From positions 1-44,809 of the forward strand of contig CAIRYQ010000012.1 of NCBI GenBank assembly GCA_903882875.1: DNA of 44,809 nucleotides, written 5' to 3'. A program made the position numbers and the translations under genes. Below the pieces are notes generated by a model. The model did not search any database and had not been told where the DNA came from. It was given only the letters and a program-made list of their open reading frames with translations. Source of the stretch: an uncultured Spartobacteria bacterium (GTDB lineage Bacteria; Verrucomicrobiota; Verrucomicrobiia; Chthoniobacterales; Chthoniobacteraceae). Position 1 is the first letter of the stretch. Every line of letters starts with the position of its first letter. This document shows positions 25,917 to 34,100 of this stretch, in pieces.

Positions 25917-25956
25917 TATTCACCGAGTCACCCCGGCACCTTGTCACCTTTTCACG
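25917..25956. repeat. Right octamer array, about five inverted units
   Basis: Contiguous 8-base units TATTCACC, GAGTCACC, CCGGCACC, TTGTCACC and TTTTCACG are reverse-complement versions of NNGGTGAC. The outer and third units are degenerate. The final unit contains the complement of the DUF1501 stop codon (25952-25954). Confidence 0.85.
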
Positions 25957-27340
25957 CAATCAAGTCCTTCACCACATTGCCGAAGACATCCGTGAGGCGG
26001 AAGTCGCGGCCATTGTAGCGATAGGTGAGCTTCTCGTGGTCGAAGCCGAGGAGCTGGAGGATCGTCGCGTGCAGGTCATGCACGTGGACTTTGTCCTCGA
26101 CGACATCGTAGCCGAACTCGTCGGTCTGGCCGTAAGCCTGACCGCCCTTCACGCCGCCGCCGGCCATCCACGAGCAGAATGCGCGGTGATGGTGGTCGCG
26201 TCCGGGTTCGCCGCGCGCGCCCTTGTCGTGGCGCGGCGTGCGGCCGAATTCGCCGCCCCACACGACGAGCGTGTCCTTCAGCATGTCGCGCTGCTTGAGA
26301 TCCTGCAGGAGCGCGCCGACCGGCTGGTCAATGGCCTCGGCCTGCTTGCGCAGGTTGCCTTTTACGTCGGTGTGGTGATCCCAGCCGCCAGCCCAGACCT
26401 GCACGAAACGCACACCATTCTCCACGAGGCGACGCGAGATCAACATGCGGCGTCCGATCTCCGTGTCGCCGTACATGTCGCGGATGTTCTGCGGCTCCTT
26501 TGTCACGTCGAAGACATTTGTCGCCTCGGTCTGCATCTTGAACGCCAGCTCGAACGACTGGATGCGCGCCTCGAGCACCGACTCGCGCTTGAGCTGCTCG
26601 GAGTGCAGCTCGTTCAGTTTTTGCAGCACATCGAGCTGCTTGCGCTGCTCTTCGAGCGTCGCGTAGTGGCTCTTGATGTTATCAATGATCTTCTCCGCCG
26701 GCGCGCTCACATTGCTCACGAGCGTGCCCTGAAATGCGCCGGGCAGGAAACCCGCGCGCCAGTTCGCCGCGCCGCCGAGCCCGCCGCCGAGCGCGATGAA
26801 GCCGGGCAGGTTTTCGTTCATCGTGCCGAGGCCGTAGAGCGCCCAGGAGCCCATCGAGGGCTTCACGAGGCGACCCGAGCCGGTGTTCATCATCAGCGTC
26901 GCAAATTCGTGCGCCGGGATGTCCGTCGTCATTGAGCGGATCACCGCGATGTCATCAATGCTCTTGCCGATGTTCGGGAAAATCTCGCTCACTTCCACCC
27001 CGCTCTTGCCCATTTTCTTGAAGTCAAAGACCGACGGCAGCGGGAGACCGCCAATGAGCTTCACGTCCTGGCCCGTATATTTCGCCATGCCGGGCTTCGG
27101 ATCCCAAGTATCAATGTGCGACGGCCCGCCCTGCGAGAAAATGTGGATCACACGCTTGGCCTTGCCGGGGAAATGCGGCGCGTGCGCGGCGAGAGGCGAG
27201 AGGCTGGTGGCCGCATTGGCAGACTCACCGAGGAGACTAGCGAGGCTCAACGCGCCGAACCCCATGCCGAAGCGGTTCAGGAATTGGCGGCGGGTGAAGC
27301 AGAAGTCGGCTTGGCTGGGGCGGTGTTGTGAGATGTTCAT
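25952..27340 (-). CDS. DUF1501 (sulfatase-like fold) secreted protein with Tat signal
   Basis: The 462-residue protein begins with a twin-arginine signal, FTRRQFLNRFGMGFGALSLASLLG (residues 15-38), and so is exported folded. The body has the DUF1501 landmarks: VIHIFSQGGPSHIDTWDPKP, SEIFPNIGKSIDDIAVIRSM, GRLVKPSMGSWALYGLG, RLVENGVRFVQVWAGGWDHH, VVWGGEFGRTP and GRDHHHRAFCSWMAGGGVKGGQAYGQTDEFGY. DUF1501 belongs to the alkaline phosphatase superfamily and is nearly always encoded beside a DUF1549/DUF1553 cytochrome protein. Here it is the upstream partner, and the S23 element sits between the two. The substrate is not known. The ending VVKDLIA is intact up to the octamer array. Confidence 0.92.
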   Translation of the reverse strand: MNISQHRPSQADFCFTRRQFLNRFGMGFGALSLASLLGESANAATSLSPLAAHAPHFPGKAKRVIHIFSQGGPSHIDTWDPKPGMAKYTGQDVKLIGGLPLPSVFDFKKMGKSGVEVSEIFPNIGKSIDDIAVIRSMTTDIPAHEFATLMMNTGSGRLVKPSMGSWALYGLGTMNENLPGFIALGGGLGGAANWRAGFLPGAFQGTLVSNVSAPAEKIIDNIKSHYATLEEQRKQLDVLQKLNELHSEQLKRESVLEARIQSFELAFKMQTEATNVFDVTKEPQNIRDMYGDTEIGRRMLISRRLVENGVRFVQVWAGGWDHHTDVKGNLRKQAEAIDQPVGALLQDLKQRDMLKDTLVVWGGEFGRTPRHDKGARGEPGRDHHHRAFCSWMAGGGVKGGQAYGQTDEFGYDVVEDKVHVHDLHATILQLLGFDHEKLTYRYNGRDFRLTDVFGNVVKDLIA

Positions 27341-27759
27341 ATGGGTAGCAGGGGTAAAATTAACGATGAATTCATGGTGTCAAGGCGTGAATCGGGCCGG
27401 TGTTAGAAAAATTCGCGGAGCCTGCGGGATTTTCGGCAGCGGCTCATTTCAAAACCGATCTCATTTTGAATGAGAAAATGGTACAGCTTCTCTCGCGCGT
27501 GCGTGTGCGCGCGGGCACGCGCGCGCCCGCGCTTCTGTTTTTGCGCCCGCGCCTGCGCGAACCTTGCAAGGGGCCGCCACTGCCAATGCCGCGGGACGCT
27601 ACGGAACCCCGCCTGATTGGATCAGGGATTTTCAAACTGAGCCGGCACCGGATTTTCTGGCGGGCACGAACGGCGGACGGTGCCGAATAAAATGCACCGC
27701 ATCACGGGAAAGGCTGGTGTCACGACAAAAGAAACTGCTGCATCAGCATTCTCTCTGCG
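27341..27759. other. 419-base spacer with an alternating GC/GT tract
   Basis: The spacer separates the divergent DUF1501 and RHS genes and must hold both promoters. No ORF is supported. At about 27493-27556 it has long runs of alternating purine-pyrimidine (GCGCGTGCGTGTGCGCGC and GGGCACGCGCGCGCCCGCG), able to form hairpins or Z-DNA. Left of it lies an A+T-rich stretch around 27455-27485. Confidence 0.4.
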
Positions 27760-29031
27760 ATGCTCCGACTGCTTGCCATCCTGCTCCTCGCCGTCCGCGT
27801 GTGCGTGGCGGGGCTGCCGTCGGTCCGTCCGGACAACGTGCCGATTCTCACGAAGACCGGCGCACCCAACGTTGCGTGCCTCGACGTCACGCGCAGCGGC
27901 AAGATAAAGCCGGGCGACACACGGACACTCACGGTCGAGCAAGTGCGCGGGAGCGATTGGGGCGGCGGTGTGGGCGGAGTCCTCTACAGCCTGCGTAGTG
28001 GAACGCCGAGCTTTGCGCACTACAACCGGCGCGGGGACGTGACGGCACGGACGAACGGTGCGGGGGTTATCACCTGGCAGGCGAGCTATGAGGCGGGCGG
28101 GAAGCGGACGGCGGAAATCGGCGCGACCCAGGAACGGCAGAAGGCGAACACGAAGGACGAGGATCCCACGGGCCTGCTCAATGAGGGGATGCGCTACCGG
28201 GATTTGGAGACTTGCACATTCATCACGCGCGATCCCGCTGGCTTCGTGGACGGGCCGAATCTTTACGCATATGTGCGCCAAAATCCGTGGTCGGCCTTTG
28301 ATCCGGAGGGATTGTGGTACATGCCCCCGGTCCCTGTAGGTCCGCCGCCTTTAGTAGCTGCTGGCATAGTCATAGGAACTGGCGTTATTGTTCTAGGCGG
28401 GGGGTTAGATTTTGCAGCCGAGCGATTAGATTCATTTGCAGCTGACCATCCTTTGTTTGGGCCTGCACCTGGACCTCAACCCACTCGTCCTTTGAAGCCT
28501 GGCGACACGGACTGTCTCAGTGGATACACAGCTCCAAGAGATGATGACAAGCCGAAGCTAGCTACAGCATCAGGCGGTGCAATGAGCCGCAACGGCAGAA
28601 ATTCTGTGTGGAATTCCGATGGGAGTCGCAAGGAATCAAAATCTCCAGAAGAAAGTGCTAGGCAGTATGTTGAAGCAAGCGTGAAGGAAGCTGTAGAGAA
28701 GGCAGTTCATGGAAATTCGAATGCCAGCACCAAACCACAGCATGGCTACGAGATATTTGAGATAGAAAGCGGTAATGTTTTTAAGACTGGAATTAGCGGC
28801 CAAGAACTAAACAAAACTGGAGATCCGAATGATAGATCCCCTAGAGCGAATAGTCAGGTGAATAGCTGGAACAAAGAGGCGGGATACGAAAGGTTTGGAG
28901 CGAGGGTCATTGAAAATGTTGGCAATACGAGATTTGAAGCTAAGCAATGGGAACAAGAAAATACAAACCGCCTAGACAAAGAAGGGCACACTCTGGACTT
29001 CCAAAAGACGCCGCAACCTTCAGATGATTAA
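27760..29031 (+). CDS. Short secreted RHS-tip toxin with a GIY-YIG/URI-like C-terminal nuclease
   Basis: The 423-residue protein has a signal peptide (MLRLLAILLLAVRVCVAG). About 50 residues of uncertain origin lead into only the last part of an RHS core (about 60-185): GGVLYSLRSG, HYNRRGDVTARTNGAGVITWQ, DPTGLLNEGMRYRDLET, FITRDPAGFVDGPNLYAY and NPWSAFDPEGL. After that motif base composition turns A+T-richer and a variable tip begins. Its end (YEIFEIESGNVFKTGIS, RANSQVNSWN, FEAKQWEQENTNRL) resembles GIY-YIG/URI-type nuclease toxins, judged by eye. Normal RHS proteins exceed 1000 residues, so this is a much shortened or recombined form. A candidate immunity gene follows after 9 bases. Confidence 0.7.
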   Translation: MLRLLAILLLAVRVCVAGLPSVRPDNVPILTKTGAPNVACLDVTRSGKIKPGDTRTLTVEQVRGSDWGGGVGGVLYSLRSGTPSFAHYNRRGDVTARTNGAGVITWQASYEAGGKRTAEIGATQERQKANTKDEDPTGLLNEGMRYRDLETCTFITRDPAGFVDGPNLYAYVRQNPWSAFDPEGLWYMPPVPVGPPPLVAAGIVIGTGVIVLGGGLDFAAERLDSFAADHPLFGPAPGPQPTRPLKPGDTDCLSGYTAPRDDDKPKLATASGGAMSRNGRNSVWNSDGSRKESKSPEESARQYVEASVKEAVEKAVHGNSNASTKPQHGYEIFEIESGNVFKTGISGQELNKTGDPNDRSPRANSQVNSWNKEAGYERFGARVIENVGNTRFEAKQWEQENTNRLDKEGHTLDFQKTPQPSDD

Positions 29032-29040
29032 ATTATAGAA

Positions 29041-29694
29041 ATGCCACTATTACGCGAATTTTTTCTGTGCTCGAACCTTCCAAAAGAAGAAGATATTCAA
29101 TTCCGCCGCTCAACTCGCAATGTGGCAGCTCTATTGGAACGAAATTTTAAGCCCTTCAAAACCTCCGACGTTTGGAAGCTGTTGATAAAATGCGTATCTC
29201 CAGCCGCATTAAATGAATCATTTATCTTAATTGGTGGCGTATTGACTATTGAGGTGCCACACGATCCCGCGCTTTTTCTAAAACTTAATGAAAATGAAAA
29301 GAAGGAATTTGCCATTAATGCTTTGATAGATGGATTTGAGCGAGCGAGTAAGGATAGAAACTGGTCTTTCGCTCCATTTCAAGAATCGATAAACCGCGCT
29401 AGAGAGTCTCGTCTCAACAATGAATGGTGGTTTGGTAAACCGAAGATAAATCGAGCGCGTCAACTTGTAGCGCGGATTAGATGCAAACATGGAGTTGAAC
29501 GATTTGTCGCAGAAATTGTTGTCTCCGATCGCACCGGTAACGTACTGAGTATTTTGCCGTTATTTGAGGAAATCCCGTCCGATTTTTCTTTCGTTCCTAG
29601 GCTCGGTCGAATAGACTGGCGTAATGAAAGCGAGATTCTTTATAAAACCTCCAGAGACGAGACAAATTTAAGTATTGGAAATCTAAACAAATGA
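29041..29694 (+). CDS. Candidate immunity protein for the upstream RHS toxin
   Basis: This 217-residue protein (starting MPLLREFFLCSNLPKEEDIQ) belongs to no family I recognise. It has no signal peptide or membrane segment, as expected for a cytoplasmic immunity protein against a nuclease. The gene begins 9 bases after the toxin stop, shares its A+T-rich composition and is followed by an IS relic. Immunity function is inferred from position alone. Notable stretches are WKLLIKCVSPAALNESFILI and RQLVARIRCKHGVERFVAEI. Confidence 0.5.
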   Translation: MPLLREFFLCSNLPKEEDIQFRRSTRNVAALLERNFKPFKTSDVWKLLIKCVSPAALNESFILIGGVLTIEVPHDPALFLKLNENEKKEFAINALIDGFERASKDRNWSFAPFQESINRARESRLNNEWWFGKPKINRARQLVARIRCKHGVERFVAEIVVSDRTGNVLSILPLFEEIPSDFSFVPRLGRIDWRNESEILYKTSRDETNLSIGNLNK

Positions 29695-29767
29695 GCGTAA
29701 GCGTCATGCCGTGCATCATTGGGTGTAGGTAGTCATAAGTGTCGTAGCAGTGCAGGTTACGACATCT

Positions 29768-29893
29768 ATGGAAGAGCCATCACAGATTCTGAAGACCGAC
29801 GCTCTTGGGCGAGTGAGGACAACCCGGCAGCGGCGGGAGGCATTGCTGGATGAGTTTGAGCGGAGCGGGGCGTCGGCCGGTGAGTTTGCACAA
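29768..29893 (+). pseudogene. Fragment of an IS66-type accessory gene (tnpA-like)
   Basis: The frame from ATG 29768 reads MEEPSQILKTDALGRVRTTR, then QRREALLDEFERSGASAGEFAQ. This is the usual opening of the small helix-turn-helix accessory protein of IS66 elements in this phylum, as I recall it. After EFAQ the reading continues into unrelated sequence and the expected HTH continuation is missing. No other IS66 gene is present. It is the scar of an IS between the two toxin modules. Confidence 0.55.
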
Positions 29894-29945
29894 CCCCGGA
29901 CTCAAGAAGCTGGCGCGCGGCCGTCAGGTTGGTTGCTCATTTCGA

Positions 29946-30389
29946 TCACGCAGACTCATATGCGTAGCGTGCGACGAAATCAAAAATATTAGCGAACGCT
30001 GTCGATACAAGCCCACCATCGTTATTCCAATAGCAAACCGACTCCTCAGCACTGCCATCCATGACCTTTAAGACATAAAGACCACCTGCGGAGTCATCGG
30101 AAAACGGGAGCAGATTGTTTGGTAGATAAATCGATGCCTCTTCCTTGCGAGCGGGAAGATAATACTCACTCGCCGGATTTACGGAAAACACATTCGTAAA
30201 ACCAAACATCCCTCCTCCAAACTCGGCCAGAAAGGAGCGATAGCTTTTAGAGAGTTTCATCCCAATTTGACGTTCAGCATCATTCAACTGATCATCAGTG
30301 GCACATGGATCTGGCTCAGCCAACAGGAAAAGTTTTGGCTTTTCTTGTTGATAACGCTGATGAGTATTTCGGAAATCGTCGAGAGTCAT
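29946..30389 (-). CDS. SUKH (SMI1/KNR4) family immunity protein
   Basis: From ATG 30389 (MTLDDFRNTHQRYQQEK) the protein has 147 residues; an earlier in-frame ATG at 30407 would lie inside the toxin gene. The SUKH core is clear: TDDQLNDAERQIGMKLSKSYR, FLAEFGGGMFGF, ASIYLPNNLLPFSDDSAGGLYVL, ESVCYWNNDGG and FANIFDFVARYAY. SUKH proteins neutralise polymorphic toxins, often nucleases. The gene starts two bases after the stop of the HNH-type RHS toxin, which fits a toxin-immunity pair. Confidence 0.85.
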   Translation of the reverse strand: MTLDDFRNTHQRYQQEKPKLFLLAEPDPCATDDQLNDAERQIGMKLSKSYRSFLAEFGGGMFGFTNVFSVNPASEYYLPARKEEASIYLPNNLLPFSDDSAGGLYVLKVMDGSAEESVCYWNNDGGLVSTAFANIFDFVARYAYESA

Positions 30390-30391
30390 GG

Positions 30392-31402
30392 TCAGTCGTA
30401 AATCCAACCTGGCAAAACTTGATCCGCTCCTTGCTCGCGTGCCCTATACCACCAATGCATCTGGCGATCCGATTGACGCATCTCAGGAGTTACGCCTTGA
30501 TTGGGATTTGGATGCAGAGCCGGGTTATTCCGGTGCTGGCTGGGAATGATTTCGTGTTTTGCGCCACCTGGCATCTGACCACAGTGGTGAATGTCAGGCG
30601 ATCCAAGGCTGCGCGGTGGATGCCCCAATAGCCCCTGTTTCATATCATTGACCGACCAAGGCCCTTCAATCCGAACAGGAGCGTCGCTAGCATTGTATCC
30701 AACCCCAGTTCTTAAGTTCGGTGCTCCCTTTGCTGCAGCCGCTTCCTCAAACCGCAGGGCCCTAGCCGCCGGAAAAACAGTCGCGAGAGTTAGTGTAGCG
30801 TCCCAAGCTCGTCTCCAGCCGCTCAATTTCTCACCGTTTGAATAATACCCGGTAGCTGCACCGCGAGCGCTCTCAAACATGCCAATCAGTGTGCCCGGCC
30901 CGGCGGCCCATCCTGCCTCCATAGCATAGTCCAAATATCCCATTGTCTCTCCGCCCGACGCGATATAGCTTTGTACGTAAACATCATCAAAGCGATCCTT
31001 GGTGCCCGGCGGGGCAAGTATCTGAAGTTTATCTTGTGGGATCGGACCGCTCGGCTCCTTAATCTTGATACGAAATCCTTCCGGGGACGCGATAAGACCT
31101 GCATCCCATATAGAGGAACTACCAGAGCTTGCCGTTCCTGATCTCTCCGATTGAGGCGCAGAAGGTGTCGCTCCTGAATCGGCTGCTGCTTCTCCAGGGC
31201 TGTCTGCTGCTGAGAGTCCCTCCGGGTCAAAGGCCGACCACGGGTTTTGGCGCACCAAAAACCTACCGTGAGTGCTTTCAAGGCAGGACTGCAAACGGGG
31301 GAAATCCGCGACGGCAGGCGCTTCAGACGAAGCCGAGACGTGCGGCAGCAGGGCAGGCAGCCAGCAGGCGAGGAAAAGCAGGAGCAGACGCAGGGTGTGC
31401 AA
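30392..31402 (-). CDS. Short secreted RHS-tip toxin with an HNH/EndoVII-like C-terminal nuclease
   Basis: The open frame begins at 31648, but its first 80 codons lie over an integrase relic in another frame. I therefore place the start at TTG 31402, giving 336 residues that open with a strong signal peptide (LHTLRLLLLFLACWLPALL). Of the RHS core only RQNPWSAFDPEGL (about 50-65) remains, matching the end of the core in the first toxin. A glycine/serine linker and a helical region follow. The tip is GHPPRSLGSPDIHHCGQMPG, GAKHEIIPSQHRN, ALHPNPNQGVT and DRQMHWWYRARE. The HH and later His residues fit HNH/EndoVII nuclease toxins. A SUKH immunity gene follows after two bases. The start codon is uncertain. 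Confidence 0.65.
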   Translation of the reverse strand: MHTLRLLLLFLACWLPALLPHVSASSEAPAVADFPRLQSCLESTHGRFLVRQNPWSAFDPEGLSAADSPGEAAADSGATPSAPQSERSGTASSGSSSIWDAGLIASPEGFRIKIKEPSGPIPQDKLQILAPPGTKDRFDDVYVQSYIASGGETMGYLDYAMEAGWAAGPGTLIGMFESARGAATGYYSNGEKLSGWRRAWDATLTLATVFPAARALRFEEAAAAKGAPNLRTGVGYNASDAPVRIEGPWSVNDMKQGLLGHPPRSLGSPDIHHCGQMPGGAKHEIIPSQHRNNPALHPNPNQGVTPEMRQSDRQMHWWYRAREQGADQVLPGWIYD

Positions 31403-31482
31403 CAGTGCGAAGGCTGGGCGATTGCCCGGCAAATGGCGAGAGACTTTTGTGGCTGTCTCCAGCGAAAAACAGCGGGAACGGG

Positions 31483-31758
31483 CTACCGCCCCCGGCTGTG
31501 TTCCCTCGGGTGGAAGCGCCTGTGGGCTTCCTTCAGATCGGTAATCGTGAGATGGAGGTAACGCTCCGTGGTCGTGAGCGCGCGGTGGCCGAGCATTTCC
31601 TGCACATGGCGGAGGCTGGCGCGGTTGCGGACGAGATGCGTGGCGCAAGTGTGCCGCCAGACGTGGGGGGTGACGTGCTTTTTCACCCCCGCGAGCCGGG
31701 CATACTTGGGGACACTGCCCAGATTCGCTTCAATTCGCCGCGTCTCGGCGCTGAAGCT
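31483..31758 (-). pseudogene. C-terminal relic of a tyrosine recombinase/integrase
   Basis: An open frame after a TGA at 31759-31761 reads FSAETRRIEANLGSVPKYAR, LAGVKKHVTPHVWRHTCATH, LVRNRASLRHVQEMLGHRAL, then TTTERYLHLTITDLKEAHRR. It holds HxxR (HVWR), the GH of box II and the nucleophile Tyr of XerC/D-type recombinases. The N-terminal and first catalytic Arg regions are missing, so it cannot be active. It lies directly upstream of the second toxin, suggesting that this module arrived on an integrating element. Confidence 0.8.
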
Positions 31759-31881
31759 TCAGCTCCGGCAGGTCGAGCTGCCGCACCAAATCCGCGCGAT
31801 GCTGATCACTGTGGATGGTGTTGCTTTTGGCGGGCATTTCGAGACTGGGGTTAAGGCCCGCGCGCGCCTTCGCTCGCTGCC

Positions 31882-33954
31882 TCACTTCACTGCCGTGGTC
31901 TGGCGGAGTGTCACCGGGATGCGGGCGGGAGGCGGGGTGCTGAGATATTGATCCTCGAATGCAATCCATGCGGAGAGACGCTGGCGCATGCGCTTCACGC
32001 GGGCGGGATCGGTGGAGAGGAGGTTGTGCTTTTCCTCGGGGTCGGCAGCGAGGTCGAAGAGCGATTCGCGGCCGCCGGTCATTTCGAGGATGTATTTCCA
32101 GCGGTCCTCGCGGATGCCGAGGAGGAAGTCGTCCACGCTGGCGACGAAGAAGGTGCGGTTCGGCCGCGACGGGGCGAAGAGGCTGTGGCCCTGCCATTCG
32201 TCAGGCGGTTCCACGCCGAGGATATCGGCGACGGTCGGATTCAAATCCACATGCCCGCCGACTGCGGACATGCGTTTGCCATCGGGAAAGAGGCGCGGAT
32301 TCCACACGATGAAGGGCACATTCACCTCCTCCTGCCAGACGGAGTAGCCGTGCTGCTGCTGGTAGTGCGGGTCACGGAATGCCTCGCCGTGATCGCCGGT
32401 GATGACGACGAGCGTGTCGTCCGCGATGCCGCGCTCGCGCAGCGCGGCGAAGAGGCGCGCGAGGTGGCTGTCCGTTTCATGGATGACGTTGAGGTAGTTG
32501 GAGAGTTCGTCGGCGAGCGCCTTGGGCGGCTTGCCCTTGAAGAAGTCCACGCGCGGCACTTCGGGACGTTGCGCGTAGGGATGGTGTGTCTGGTCCGTCC
32601 AGCAGTAGGCTAGGAAGGGCTGGCCCTGCTTTTCATCAATCCACCGGATCAGCCGGTCAATGAGCTGACGATCCTCCGCGCCCCAGGAGGTGAGCTCGGG
32701 CACCTTCCATGTGTGGAAGTCCTCGATGGAATCGTAGCCTTCGCCCTTGATCATCTCGTTCGTGCCGCCCCATTCGAGGTCGCCGTTGTGCAGATAGGCG
32801 GTGCGCGAGCCGCGCTGCTTCATCACGGACGCGAAGGTCGGCGGCAGGTGTGCGGGCTGGTCATTCGGCGGCATCAGGGCACCCGGCGCGTAGGCCCACG
32901 GCACTCCGGGATACATCGAGAAATTCACCGCCATGAACGAGCAGAAGGTGTAGGGCGCATGGGCGTTGATGTTGTCAAAAACGAGCGCGTGGCGGGACTC
33001 CTCGATGAGGTTCGGCGTGGTGGCGTACGGGCTGCCGTAGAGGCTCAGGTATTTCGTGCCGACGGATTCGAGGACGATGACGATGACGTTGCGCGGACGC
33101 GCGACACCCGGCGGCGGCTGGAAGCCTGTGCGGGGAGATGTGCCGCGCTCTGCGAACGACCGGCACTCGATCTGATCCTCCGGCGGATAATCCGGCTCGA
33201 GATTCGGGTGGCTGCGTCCGAATATCCCCACGAATGTCGAGCGCAACAGTTCCACATGCGGGCACAGCGCGAGCCGCTGCGACTTCAGATCCGATTGGTC
33301 GGGATTTTTGATGAGCAAGCCGCCGATGATCCACAGGCCCATGCACGGGAGGATCGCGCGGAAAAAAATCCGCCGCGGCGGGCTGCGCCGGGCAAGGACG
33401 AGGAACACGACCGGCACCGCGAGCATCGCGACGACAATCTGCCACGAGAGGCGATCGGCGATCGAGGATTTCACCGCTGCGCCGCGGATGAGGCGCAGCA
33501 GGTCGAAGCTGAGCGGACGCCCGAGCGCGCGGAACACCCCGCAGGCGATCACGCTGAAGAACGCGCATGCCGTGGCGATGATCAGCAGGCTCCTGCGCAG
33601 CAGCGCCGCAGCCCGTGGCCTGCGCGAGAGGGCGCGCACGCTGAGTTCGCCGCCGACGCCCAGCGCGATGGCAAAGAGCACATCGCCGGATGACACGCGG
33701 ATGAGTTCCGTCATCCAGTTCCACGCATCCTGGTCTCCGCCCAATGCAACGGCAGTGCCCGCGGGAATCGTGGCCAGGATCCACTTCCACGAATCCGGAT
33801 CGCCGATCATCACCGCCTTTGCGCCGATGAGCACGAGCGCCAGCCAGAACCCCGCCCACAGCAGGATCCCGCGCCGTTCCCCGGAAACAGGGGGAGCGGC
33901 TGAAGTCTCAGGATTGTCACCAGGGGGTCGCACGTCTGTCGCATTGCTTCGCAT
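31882..33954 (-). CDS. Membrane-anchored LTA-synthase/sulfatase-like phosphatase-superfamily protein
   Basis: The 690-residue protein has about five membrane segments in its first 230 residues, then an alkaline-phosphatase-superfamily domain outside the cell: NVIVIVLESVGTKYLSLYG (about 290), LVVITGDHGEAF (about 525) and VGGHVDLNPTVADILGV (about 565). The membrane-plus-sulfatase-fold layout matches LTA synthase, phosphoglycerol transferases and EptA-like enzymes. The C/SxPxR signature of formylglycine sulfatases is absent. The nucleophile region appears to be APYTFCSF, so a Thr-type transferase is more likely. Such enzymes move phosphoglycerol or phosphoethanolamine onto envelope glycans; the substrate is unknown. 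Confidence 0.75.
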   Translation of the reverse strand: MRSNATDVRPPGDNPETSAAPPVSGERRGILLWAGFWLALVLIGAKAVMIGDPDSWKWILATIPAGTAVALGGDQDAWNWMTELIRVSSGDVLFAIALGVGGELSVRALSRRPRAAALLRRSLLIIATACAFFSVIACGVFRALGRPLSFDLLRLIRGAAVKSSIADRLSWQIVVAMLAVPVVFLVLARRSPPRRIFFRAILPCMGLWIIGGLLIKNPDQSDLKSQRLALCPHVELLRSTFVGIFGRSHPNLEPDYPPEDQIECRSFAERGTSPRTGFQPPPGVARPRNVIVIVLESVGTKYLSLYGSPYATTPNLIEESRHALVFDNINAHAPYTFCSFMAVNFSMYPGVPWAYAPGALMPPNDQPAHLPPTFASVMKQRGSRTAYLHNGDLEWGGTNEMIKGEGYDSIEDFHTWKVPELTSWGAEDRQLIDRLIRWIDEKQGQPFLAYCWTDQTHHPYAQRPEVPRVDFFKGKPPKALADELSNYLNVIHETDSHLARLFAALRERGIADDTLVVITGDHGEAFRDPHYQQQHGYSVWQEEVNVPFIVWNPRLFPDGKRMSAVGGHVDLNPTVADILGVEPPDEWQGHSLFAPSRPNRTFFVASVDDFLLGIREDRWKYILEMTGGRESLFDLAADPEEKHNLLSTDPARVKRMRQRLSAWIAFEDQYLSTPPPARIPVTLRQTTAVK

Positions 33955-34100
33955 GAAGACTGGCCGCTGTCCATGCCCATCTGGGCAATCGCATGAATGG
34001 CGGGTGGTGCATCAGTGCGAGCGGGGTGAAATTCCACCTCACCGCCTGCTCCTGCTTTTGTTTTATCGAACCGCCTGATCGCGATTGCCCTTCTCCGCGG

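Larger units (their letters stand above)
25457..25956 (+). mobile_element. S23/IVP element bounded by inverted octamer arrays
   Basis: A 129-codon four-helix-bundle gene is enclosed by four NNGGTGAC units on the left and about five NNGTCACC-type units on the right, giving a unit of about 500 bases. It lies between two genes that belong together (DUF1501 and DUF1549/1553), runs against their direction, and touches both coding ends. The right array starts at the DUF1501 stop codon and the left array lies within the N-terminus of the other gene. The position and inverted ends suggest an inserted element. No transposase is present, so movement would need to be supplied in trans. That it is mobile is my inference. 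Confidence 0.55.

Noticed and set aside
25457..25956. Octamer arrays considered as a CRISPR-like structure
   Set aside because: Units are contiguous with no spacers and only 8 bases long, and there are no cas genes.
31403..31648. N-terminal 82 codons of the open frame of the second RHS toxin
   Set aside because: This part overlaps the tyrosine-recombinase relic in another frame and is proline/arginine-rich without features. The signal peptide begins only at about 31402.
31882..33954. Classical formylglycine sulfatase
   Set aside because: No CxPxR or SxPxR signature was found, and the N-terminal membrane block fits LTA-synthase-like enzymes better.
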